From Xiphias gladius (taxonomy: Eukaryota; Chordata; Actinopteri; Istiophoriformes; Xiphiidae): 64,000 bases of DNA. The translations under genes and the position numbers were made by a program. The notes under the pieces were generated by a model. The model made no database searches, was not told the origin of the DNA, and saw only the letters and a program-made list of their open reading frames with translations. The stretch spans positions 3,343,517-3,407,516 of the forward strand of contig NC_053414.1 in NCBI RefSeq assembly GCF_016859285.1, written 5' to 3'. Below, piece after piece: positions 37,527-49,500 of the stretch. Every line of letters starts with the position of its first letter. Position 1 is the stretch's first letter.

Positions 37527-37616
37527 ATGCCCCTCGCACGAAGCTCCCGCCTCCTCCTCCTCCTCCTCCCCGCTGCCCTCAGCCTGCAGCTTCTCCTGCT
37601 CTCCGCCCGCATCCAG
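37527..37616 (+). CDS. jag1: jag1 coding exon 1: signal peptide
   Basis: Thirty codons from ATG at 37527 to the donor GT at 37617, phase 0. The start sits in a fair context (gccggcATGc) with no other AUG in this frame nearby. The peptide has a basic n-region (MPLARSSR) and a leucine core including six consecutive CTC codons (37551-37568), as expected of a secretory signal. Cleavage probably falls after the junction with exon 2, around SSASG before HFEL (residues 31-36). The exon boundary in the same place, just before the mature N terminus, fits jagged genes. Confidence 0.9.
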
Positions 37617-40484
37617 GTACACCAGACTCCCGCTGGTTTTTGACTTACTTTGAGTTCGCCCGAAGCGGCGGCCGGCGGATCCGCGGACGACCGGACCGAA
37701 CCATGTGCTAAACCTTTCTCTCGTGTTCCGGGTGAAATGAAGTCGATTTAGCCAACGGCCATCCTCATAAACCAGCGGTTACTTCGGCTTTTCCGCAGGG
37801 TTTGCCAGCAGTTGTGTCATGTCGTAGAAGTGAGCGGAAAGCTTGAATTCTTTTAAACTTTCTCACACTCTCCTTTTTTAAAACCAAACCTTTAAGAGAC
37901 AAAAGAGCCGAGTCGAATCCTCAAACGTCCTCACGTTACGCCAACATCCACCCGATAAGTCATCACTGCTGAATTTGAGACCAAAAAAAAAAAAAAAATC
38001 ATTTAACTTAATTAGCAATTAACCTCAGAGGTGTCGCGTTTAGTGACTGCGAGGGGTGAAGACCAGCAGGACTCGATCCTCTGCTCCGGTACGAACGATT
38101 CGAGGGTTTCAACTCTGCACTGAGACTTTAATCAGGGGATTGAAAATCCCCTCGGCTTATATTTAGAGACGTTTGCATAAACAGGTCGTTTTTAACGGGG
38201 CCCCTCGTTCCACAGGGGCGTAAATCCCATCAGATGTGGGTCAGCTTCGGACCGCGTGGACCGGGTCCCGAGCGGCCCGGTTTCTGTGTGCGAGCCGCGG
38301 GAGGGTTAAATCCCGCGGGGAGAAGCCGTGAGGTGAGAGCGTCCAGGGCGCGACGGGCCCGTTCGGCGGCTCCGCGGCAGCTGAACTCTGTGACACCGCG
38401 GTAGTCCGACGACTCGGGGCCTCGTTTTTCACCTGTGCGCCGTCGCCCGATTTCTATTCACATCTTTTGAGCTTTTTTTTACTCCAGGACGAAACATGTG
38501 ACCGTGTCAAGAAAAAAAAAAGCATCCAGGTGACGATGACGTAAAAAAGAGTGGTCCATTAATCGATAAGTCCATCCCGTGGTCGAATAATCGTTTTAGT
38601 CGTTTTTTCCAGCGGAAATGACGAATATTTGCCGGTTCCTGCTTCTGAAATGTGAAGATGATTTCCTTTGTCACGCTTGATAATGAACTCGATATCTTTG
38701 GGATTTCGACGGTTGACGAATAGAACCAGACGGCAAAAACTTACCGCTTTTTTTTTTTTTTTCCCACACTTGACCCGAACCATTAATTGATCATCAAATT
38801 TGTCAAAGTAACTTCATGTTGGTCAACTAATTGATCAGTCGTCTTTGTCTTTACAGATTTGTGTTGTTTCTGTTCAAACCAGAGCTCTATTTGAAATTCT
38901 AGCGTAGATCCAGAAGTTTCTCTCACAGCTTCGCGCATTTCACGCGGGGGAAACGCCGCGGAGCTTCGACGGCGAGCCGCATCCGCCATGTTTGTAGAAA
39001 CGCGAGGCTGTGCGCTCGAGACCTGCACCGGGGGCTAAAGGTCGGAGGATATCGGCCTCCGCGGGGTCAAGGTTGACCGACCCTTTTATCTCTTGCGAGC
39101 CTCCGACCTCTGTGGAAACCCGACACTAAATCGCTCCGGCGTCCCCTTTTTTAAAAGTTCTCCAGGAGGAATTTTGTGAGAAAGTCACAGTTCGAGAGGT
39201 TAAAAGAATTTTTAGGGTTCCACAAACAAATCATGCTTCTTCTTTTTTTTCTTCTCTTCCCCTCATTCATTCGTTTTTACGGAAAATAAATATTTTTTTG
39301 ATTATTCACAGGTAAAAAAGTGTCATAAAGTTGACCACATCCGCCGTGCAGAGGTCCTCGCAGGTCGAGCATCTTGGACACGGCCGGGAGTCCAACCGAA
39401 CCTGCTGCGCATAGATTGATTTTTCCAGAATAGAGACCTAATCCAACAGGGACCCCGGCACATTCAGACCTGGTCCTGAAGATAGTTAGACACACAAAAT
39501 CCGGTCTGGGGAGAGCTGTAGATTTTGGTTATTAGACGTACAGATCTGAGACCTGCAGCGAAAAAAAAACGGAAGCCTACTTGAGCCCAGTTAGTAGCTC
39601 GGATCTGAGTTGGATCTCGGTTAATGGGAACCAAATGGACCCTCGAGGTCCTCTACAGTCGAGTCCTAAGTTGTAGAATCTCGTTGACGGTGAACCTTGC
39701 TGCTTTCGTTCGTTCCACCCCCTGCTGTTGACTCACCTGTCGCCCCTCTCCGCAGGTTTCTTCAGCCTCGGGACACTTTGAGCTCCAGATTTTGTCGATG
39801 CAGAACGTTAACGGGCAGCTGCAGACGGGCGCCTGCTGCGACGGACCCCAGGACGCGACGGATCAGCGGTGCGCGCTGGACGAGTGCGACACCTACTTCC
39901 GGGTGTGTCTGAAGGAGTACCAGCTGAAGGTTTCCTCGGCCGGGCCCTGCAGCTTCGGCGCCGCCTCCACGCCCGTGATCGGTGGAAATACCTTTTCTTT
40001 ACGCAGCGCCAAGAGCGACAAAGCCAGGATCGTGTTGCCGTTCAGCTTCGCGTGGCCGGTGAGTCCGACAGTTCTGCAGTTCTTCGATGCCTCGTTGGTG
40101 TTTTGATTCAATGTCTGAGGGTTTTCCTGGACGGATGTATTCGATGCTTGTTGTGTCTAAAACCACACGTTCGGATCTTGAGACCAAATGTTTGGATCCG
40201 ATATGAATTGATTTCAGGATGCCGAAGTACTCTCCTGGTTTTGGTCTGGTGCTCGCAGACAGCTGACGTTCGACTAATGTAGCGTTTCCCACAGCCGTCG
40301 CATCGTCAGTGCAAAGCTGAAGGGACCGCAGCTTTCGAAATGAAGCTTAACTAGGAAATGGGTCCGGATGAGACGGTTTAAAGTTCACAATGCGGGAATG
40401 CAAAAGACAGAGGTTGTTCTGTGGATTCAGGAGGAATCGCGGCTCTTTATGGCCTCAGTGATGGAGCATGTGCAGAGGATGGAG

Positions 40485-40519
<35 letters not shown>

Positions 40520-43500
40520 TCAGGAAGCAGCCATTTACACACCGCTCTGTTTTGAAATCGAAATCTGTCGAGAGTAGTTTGGAATGATAGCTGTTGCCTA
40601 GTGTGTGAAGATGGGGCCACTTCAGGGTCCAGCGGAGAGTAAAGAGGTGTCACGATACCAGAAAAAATTGGCGGTCGGTTCCAGCGCCGCCGGAATTCCA
40701 CGGTTCCCGATACAAATTCCACGCAACCGCAAAAACACAGTGTACTAACACACACACACACAGTACACACGCATCCCTCCAGATAGTCAGTGGGCCATTG
40801 ACTAACACGGTGACAGGCCAGTGTGTGATTATATCATACGAAGTTGGCGCCATATGAAGGGTCATGGCGGTCGCCCCACGTTGTGAGCTGTCGCTACGTT
40901 AGCAAGATAATGTTAACCTGATCTGTGTGTGTGTGTGTGTGTGTGCGTGCGTGCGTGGAAGCATGTGGAGCATTGATCAATAACGCTAACATTTCAGGAT
41001 ATGAACATTTTGACGACATGTGGTCAACATAGTTAGGAATCGAGGGGTTAATGTCATTTAAATATCTCGGGTTTTTTTTATTTTAAACTGATACAAGCTA
41101 CATGAACAATTCTGTAAAATTATACTTTGATTTCGTAATTATACCTTTAACCTAATATTCGTGACGTTGTGAATTATAATTATGAGATGCTGAATCATAA
41201 ATTTACTTTGTATGTAATAATTATCGGGCCCTATCCTGTAGTTTAGACTGCCCGAGTCTTAAATCTGCCGAGATGGGCCGATAATTACGAGCTCCTCGGA
41301 GAGCGTTTGGCTCGGCCTGATGTTTATTTTTCCCGTTGGGAGCGAGACGCGGATCAGTCCGGACTCTGAGCTGAAGCTGGTTGGTTTCTGGCTCTGATCG
41401 GCCTCGGGGTCGACCTGGTCTGAGTCCAGATCTCTGTGGTGCTCAGCAGGCACTGGCTGAAGGTTTCACGTGCTCATCAATGGCTGCTGCGGTTTCCTGC
41501 CCGGATCTACGAACGAGGACGAACTGCTCGGGCCCAGGACGCTGAGTGTTTCTTCTTCTTCTTTCTTTCCTGCTTTGTTGTTGTAGCTTCCTCCCCTGAC
41601 CTTTCGGGGGGGGGGTAAAGGGCCGTTGTTGCCGGCTGCGCTCGGCCGGCTGCGGGACATTCCTGCTGTTGACCCTGGTAACTGGCATGTTAAATGAAGC
41701 CGTCGTGGTCGTCGGGCAGGACGAGGTTTTCCGTTGTTCCTTTTTTTTTTTTTTTTTTTCCGGTCTCATCAGTCTAGATGGGCGGGGCCGAATCAAACAG
41801 CCTCTCTGTGCGTCAGCCGGGTTTATTGGAGCCGTGACGGCGGCTCAGGATGAGTAAAGTTGAGCCAAACCTGCAGCACTTCACCAGAAACGCCACCGGT
41901 GGTTCCTCCTCCTCCTCTTTTCTGTCTTTGTTCCAGTTGTTTTTAAGTTTGACTTGTTTGGTAAACTTCTGGGTTTTTTTTTATCCCTTCCCTCCTGCTG
42001 TCTTGCATTTTTGCAGGTGTTGTCTTTTTGTTTTTTTTTCTTTTTCTTTTTTCTTTTTATTTACTTATTTATTTTTTTAAATCTGTCTTTTCTCTTTCTT
42101 TCCCTCCACCTCCCGGAGCCAGTGATGGTTTCTACGGGAACAATAGCCGCGGCCCTGGCTGGGCTGCAGCCGGGGGCTTATGGGACAATGCCGGTGGGTG
42201 GAGGGCAGGGGTTGGGGCCGGATAGCGGCACAATGTATCCGGCATGAGTGAGTCAGTAGTGCAGGTGGTTTAGCGACAGGAAACGACAACCAGCGCAAAG
42301 CCAGTGAAGCGAGCTGCTGGCATCGATACCACTCTGACGCGGCCGCGTTGTTCTAAATGGACCCACAGGGAGTCCAACTTGAGCTGTGCTGCTTATTAAG
42401 GCGTCCAGCCGCACCCATTCGCCCCACTACACACACACACACACACACACACACTTTACATACTTCTGAGCAATATACAGGACAGACGTAATCTCCCGGG
42501 GCGTCTGTGTTGAAAAATGTTCAAGTTTGAATTGAGTGTCCTCAAACTAAAGGCCTTAGAGGCTATTAAAAAAGTCTTAAAACTCGATTCACAAAGGTCT
42601 AGAATACATTCCAGACCGGTTCTGAGATGTTGTTATATATCCGCCAACTGAACGTGGGAGTGTTGCGACGGTGGGCCGTGCTGCAGGAGGCTGCACCATC
42701 AGACCTGCAGCAAACACTTAGACACTACCGCTGCCGCGGGAGAGAGGAAGATCAGCTCAGCATGAGCATGTGTCAATTTTGGCAAAAACTTGTATTCAGG
42801 TGACTTTTTTTTTTTTTGCTTGGCTCATCCTTGGTCCAGGTCACATTACTTGATTTGCTATATCAGGCATTGGCGTTGTTACAAACAGCTGGGAAGTAGT
42901 GACAAGAAAGTGACGCACATGTAGATAAATTACCCTTCTTAATAAATAATTGCAGATCTTGTTGTCCGCTGGTTTTCTTTCACTCTTTGACCCATTTGAC
43001 TGTGAAATTTGTGAAAATCGTCACTGTCCAAATACTTGCGTACCTAACTGTATATGTGCAGGTGAAAACTCATCTCTAGGTCCTAAACTCTTTGGCCTTT
43101 CTTTACTAAATCGTCAGCAGTGTTACAGGACAAGTCACCATCCCGGCATCACGAGGGAATGTTGGTACGTTGTGAACGTCCAAAAACTGAAGACAACTTC
43201 ACAGTGTTTCTGTGATGTCTGACGATTTAACTCTCCAGACTATTGACCTACATGGAACAGAGTTCTTGTAGAACTGGATGATGTTAATAAGTCAAATCCT
43301 TTGGGGGTTTTGGTTTTCATGGTGTGTCACCTTTTCCTGGTCTCAAAGGCTGCAGTTTCAGTTTTTCTGACCACTAGTTTTTGTTTTGTTTTTTTTCTGC
43401 TCGTTGTGTCAGATCTTGATGCCGTATTAGATTCTTAGCTTAAAAGGTTAAGTTTGTGCTGAGGGTGGCGCTGTGGGAGGGCTCACGTGGTTCATCAAGC

Positions 43501-46500
43501 TGGGGAGCAGAAGAGAGATCGGGACGTTTCCGACCTTCAGACATTGTGGACAAGCTGAGTCGGAGGTTGAGGAGATTCTCGGTGTACGAGTGACGGCGGC
43601 ATGAGGGGAAAGGTCAGGAGTTCATCAAAACTCCTGGGTTTGTCACTAGGTTTCATGCTCTGGGGACAAGGAATATTCACGGCAAGTTCCAGGAAAGTCT
43701 GACCAGTAGGTGTTGAGGTTTGAGCGCATTCTGCTCTGAGGCACAATGTTGGTAAAGTGGAACGTTCAGCCTGGGGCTGGGATTTACCGAGGGGTGGGCG
43801 GTAATAAACGGTGTAGAAAGTACACCGGTGTGAATTTGGACTACACCGGGCCGAGCAGTAGAGCCTTCGCAGATCGAAAGTGGCAACGATGCAACGCACT
43901 AAACCGTGCCTAGTCCGGTGGAAAGAAGACGCCTCCGCCGCGGGCTTGGACGTCACCTGCCTGCACCAGCCAATCATCTGGAAAACGTGAGAACGCGCGC
44001 TGCTTTGTTGGGAGACGAAGAAATGGCTGAAGGCGCTTCACGCGGCGAAGAGGAGGAGTTTGTAAAAAGACGCCGGGGCAACTTCCATCATGTTTAAAAT
44101 GTCAGACAACGAGCAGAAAAACCATAATCTGCCATTGATGTTGAACGACAGTGGCGATACGAATCTGAGGCCCTAGTTTTACCCTCCGTCGCGGCGATAA
44201 AATGCTCTGCACTGAAGCAAGAGAGCCCAGCTCTCGTGTTTTTATTTTCGACATCCGTGGCCTTAGAAACTCATTGTGCCCGATTAGAGCGTCGTCAGCT
44301 GGGCGACTGCCCGCATGGTGATGTGGTGGGTGGCTGGAAGACGTCAGCAGCTGACTTTCTCACACAATGAAAGAGTGGGACCAAGCCCTAGAGAGAAGTT
44401 CCGCTGTTTTGTTTGTTTGTTGACTTGTGTTTGGTTTGTTTTTTGTTTTTTTTGTTTGTCTATCAGAAAACCTGGTAAACCCACGTTTTCTGTCCACAAA
44501 AATACAAACCCTGTTATATCCTGGTTGTGAAAAATGAAGAAACCAGTGGATGAAGGACGAAACGTGCAGCAGTCAGAGGACATTTGTAAGGTTTTCATGT
44601 GCATCAGTGGTTACTGCTGAGGTTTGTGTTGGAACCGATGATGCTGTCTTAAACAGACCACCCCGAAAATACACACACACGGGGGGGGGGCACAGACAAA
44701 ATGTCAGTGTCTGAAATTTCAAGTTTTTGTCTGGTAAACTAAAATATTTGATCCCAGTTTAAATAATGGATGTATTCTGTTTATAGATCCAGTGCTGTGT
44801 TGAAAGATAAGCAGAGATGGGACCAGATTTAGAGTTTAAATTCAAAAACTCATCCACTTTTTATCTGTTTTTCTCACAGCTGCAGTGACGAGTTTAAACA
44901 AACCGTAATTAACCAGTGTTTGAGGTTTAAAGTTATTTTGGTTGAAAAAGACCCAAAGTTTCCTGCGTAACTTTTGCTGAGCAGGGGCCGACTGAGGCCA
45001 CGGGATGGTGGTGAATGCTCGAATTCTGTGAAACTGTGGCACAAGGAGAGAAGAGCCATGAGGCAAAACCAGCGAGTGTACTGAATCGAGCAGGGTTGTG
45101 TTTTGGGTTTTTTTTTTTCTTTTTTTGGCCTCGCGTATTCAGTTGTAAAAGTAAGATTCAAGTGTTATTTCAAGTGTTTCATAGTGGTGCTTTCATATTA
45201 AAATGAACAGAAGGAAAGTATCAAGAGTCTACGAGGCCGTACTTGGGCGCAGGGGCGTCAACACCCACGCCCGCTGTTCGGTGCACGTCAGGTGTCCAGA
45301 AAAGCAGCAGTTTCATCACATTTCGACACATCTGGGCTGCTGTACCCGACTAGTTCCTCTGACGTCGCTGCCGACACCCTCACGTGGAGCAGAGAGAAGT
45401 GATGAGGACGGAAGAGCGTCAACGAACAGGTACATGGCCTGAGCAGGAACAACGAGCACTTGAAATCTTTATTCAGGCCAAAAGACTGAAAAATGATCAT
45501 TTAATGTGAAGTTTTTTTTTTTTTTAAATCAATCTTTAAATCTATAAAATGTCCATAATTTCATAGAGCCCAAGGGGATTATTAAAATTACAAAAAACAT
45601 TTAAGTGACACTGATGCAAAACATCTTTGCCGCTGTTTTCCGCTCAGCGCCGTGCCCCTCGGCGTCTGTGTTCGGAGGCCAGCAGTGACTGATTGTCAAG
45701 CCAAAGGCTGACGGACGCCAGATCGGTCCATCGGTCACATCCTCCGTCGTCTCCTGTCTCCTCCTGTGATGGATGACTCCGTCTCTCGACCTCTCCAGCC
45801 TCCTGTCACAGAGACGCAGCGGAGGCTTGGTTTGGACTTTAAACGTAGGAAGGAGTGAAAGTGGAGCGAAAACTGTCCCAGTGCATCATGGGGCGGAGAG
45901 GGAGCAGAAAGGCCTTCTGGGCATGTGGGGGAATGTTGATTGCTTTATTTATTTATTTTCCCCCCATGTGCCAGGCTCAGAGGAGTCCAGATGTGGCTCC
46001 GCTGGTCGACCAAACATGGAGATTTCTGATGCCCAAGGTCCCGCTGCTGACTGATGCTGGAAACATCCAGCGCTCTGTGATTATTTTCCCATCCTTCCTT
46101 GCCTTTTCTTTCCCTGCCTCCCGACATCAGACGGGTTCTCACAAGGTTTTGCCAGCGATCCGTCACACTGATATCGTATTCGTTTGACCCCTGTCACAGT
46201 ATCGTTGCGCGCTGACACGGTCCGGACTTCTCCAAACAGATCGGTCACAGTTGATCTACATTTCCACGCGATGATTCAGCTTCATCAACAGTTAATATGA
46301 CTACGTGGGACGGACGCATCATCTCTCAAGTCTCTGCAAGCTGATTTTAGAAGAAACGAACTGAATTCGATGACTGAGACCTGAAAGTCTTGCTCTCTCA
46401 AAACAAGCTTAAAAATAGAAATGAATCTCAGCATGTCGATAGAAGAAGGAATAAAACTGTAGAAGAACTGAGCAAAGTGACGACTGGTTCTAGGAATCCT

Positions 46501-49500
46501 TTCCGCAATGTTGATTTTGATTTGATTCACTTGTTTTTAGACTTTCCGTGCAACTTAAATAAACAACTTTATGATGGAGATTTTCCGTCTGAAAAATTGA
46601 GGGTTTCATTTATTTAACTTCATTTATTTAGATAGTTAAGTGCAACACACATTAACATCAAGACTACATTCCTGTAAATGTGCCGGCGTCGGCCAAGCAG
46701 CCAGTTTTCAGCTGAAGTCCTTTGCCAAGATGTTTCTGAAACCGACAACGTGATGATTTAAAAAGACAGACGACATCAGGACGCCATAAAGACAGCGAGG
46801 GCGACAAAACGAGCATCTCAAGACCGTGCACAGGCCGTGCAGGGCGACAGCAAACTGCAAAACACAACCCAATGTACAATAACACAGCAAGAATATCCAC
46901 CGTTCAGTACATGCGGCCATGCAAGCGACAGGCAGCAGCAGAACGCAGCTAAGAAACACTGATTCTTACCATTTTTGGCTAAGACATAAATAGAATACGT
47001 CAGTCGTCAAGTTGGTCCTGATAAAATGTTAAAAAATGAAGTGGTAAGTTAGTAGACTGATAACATCGCTCACCAAATGCATCAGCCATGCAGCACGGAG
47101 ACCCCTGGGGACGCTGCGGTTACACAACACTTCGTTAAGGCTTCCTGAGTCGATAAACGACACACTAAAGGCATCCTCTCTTGTCCCAATTGAACCTGTG
47201 TGCTGCCTTTCTGGAAAATTAGATGATTACTCATCTGGCAGAAAAATGGGAACAATTTTGAAAATCCATTGATTGTTCAAATAGTTAACCAAGCAAAAAA
47301 GTGTTTCCACAGATGGTAAAACAATGTTCTGGCTGCAGATTCTAAAATGTTAGGATTTGCTTTTTCCGTTTTATATCATTGTAAACAGAATATCTTTTTC
47401 CAATTTGAAGAGGTCACTTTGAGCTCTGTGAACTTGGGCTGGATATTTTTCACTATATCCTGACATTTCATAAAATCTCTTGCAGCTTCGTCCTTTTTAG
47501 CGGAATCCAAAGCGTTCGTGTTTTGCCGCGAGTCTGGTCAGGGAGTCCTGAACGTTCCAGATTCTGGCTTTGAGAACCAGCGATGCCTGAACTGCATCTC
47601 ATTCTTCTCATGCTTCAGTCAGCCTGGACGCGGCGTCAGATAGGCCAACAAACGGTACATAAACAGGAAGTTTCTCTCTTTTTCGGCAGCAGTGTGAGGG
47701 AGTGCGGAGCTCTCCGCCGCCCTCCTCCCTGCCTGGACCTGCCTCCACATGTCGCCTGGCTCTGCCTGCTAACAAACTATTTTCCCACACCAAGCCCACA
47801 GCCAGAGAAAGCAGTTCCACCTCCTCAATCAAACAATCAAAGGGACGGGGAGTGATGGGAAATTACAAACGTTCTGCAGATGAATTCTGGTAGATGTTTT
47901 GGCGAGAAGTGAGTGGAACCTGTTGGCAGGTGACCAGCTGTCAGGTTTCACTCCCACTCGCGTCTTAAAATCTAATTAGCTGCTAAAATGTGTTGCGGTG
48001 CCACCCACTGTGTATCGTGGGCAACACATTTGTTTTTCCTCCTGGGTCAAGAGGAATCAGCCCGACGCCCAGATTGAGTTTCAGCCAGAGGGGTGACGCA
48101 AGGATGTTGCAAGAGTTGTTCAGTGGGTTTTTTTTTTTTGTCAGTCACAGCTTCAGCATGTTAGCTTGGTTCTGCATTGGTGACAGTTATGTGGCGTTGG
48201 GGTAAACAGCTCTGTGGTACACTGGAGACGTGACGCGCTCTGTGGAGCGACCGACCAGGAATCAGAGGGGTTTTGCAGGTTTGTAGGCCTTCTGATTCTG
48301 CTCTCGGATTCTGGTTCTTACTGAATCCTTGCCCTGATTCTTGTCAATAAGGAAATAAAATGTGTTCAACAACACAAACCAGCTTTATTTTCACCTGCCA
48401 TGAACAGCAACTTATCATAAATGATGCGGTATTTCGTGATACTTTTTAGCGAAAGGATAGAATATAGAAAACTTCAAATACCTGTTCTGAATGTTGTCTG
48501 TTAAGGCTACAGGTGACCCCGGGTCAATGTGGACCTCTTCCTCTGTTAATGTGGAGCAGTGATTTATATTTCGCTGCTCACTGCTGTCTAGAGTTGGGTT
48601 CGGATAGCTGGTTACGTTTTGGATCTGGTTCCCGGTCCCCGTTCGTTAAACTCCGAGGCTAATCAAATCTCATGTCGAACCTTTTATCTCTCCTATTCAT
48701 TTATTTAAAAGCAAAGACCAAATTAGAAAACTTGCAGGTAACGTCAGCAGCTTCCCACTTGTTGGGTTCTCCTGTTAAAACGGCAACGTCAACGGTGGTA
48801 GATTATATCAGCTGTGTCCAGTGATGCCTCAGTCTGCTGGTTAACGTGCTCTCTCCCAGCCGCTGACTGGACTCTGCCAAAGATTGGTTGTCGTCAGCAT
48901 TGATTAGGTTTCATTGAAGTTAATGTTGATTCATTTAGTAGCTGCCACTAAAAACGGTAGCGTTTCTGGCTTCTGGCCCAACAACAGCAGCTGATCCCAG
49001 ACCTGACCTGAGTCTTGGAGTTGGAGTTGTTGTTGTTCTAACTTTAGTTATCTGCAAACGATGAAAGCTTGATGACATTCAATCAGGGTTTCAAAGGGAT
49101 TCGGATTTGAGTGGACTTGATACCGGATTCAGATTTGATAAAATGCTATTGGACCCCAACGCTACTGCTGCCTGCGGCGAAGCAACGCCACCCTTTGGCG
49201 CGTTAGCCCCGCTCGCATTCGTACCCGTCAGCGCAGACGGGGGCTCAGCTGGTCCAAAGTTCACCGCAGTGACGCCTAAGCTGCATCGAAAAGCCATTTC
49301 TTCAAGGAGAAGATTGAGTACATCACGGGGTTAATGTCTCAGATATGGGAACACGTTGACGTCACCTGAAAGTCTGGCGGGAGAGAGAAACGTGAAACAT
49401 GAGCAGACAGATGATCAGACAGGCGACCAACAAACCGACAGGTTAGACAAACGGATTTTTGAGAGAAAATGAAGACACAGTAAAATTATGACCTAAACTT

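Noticed and set aside
37261..37622. Open frames on the minus strand across the jag1 promoter and exon 1
   Set aside because: GC-rich shadow frames opposite a recognised signal-peptide exon; no family resemblance.
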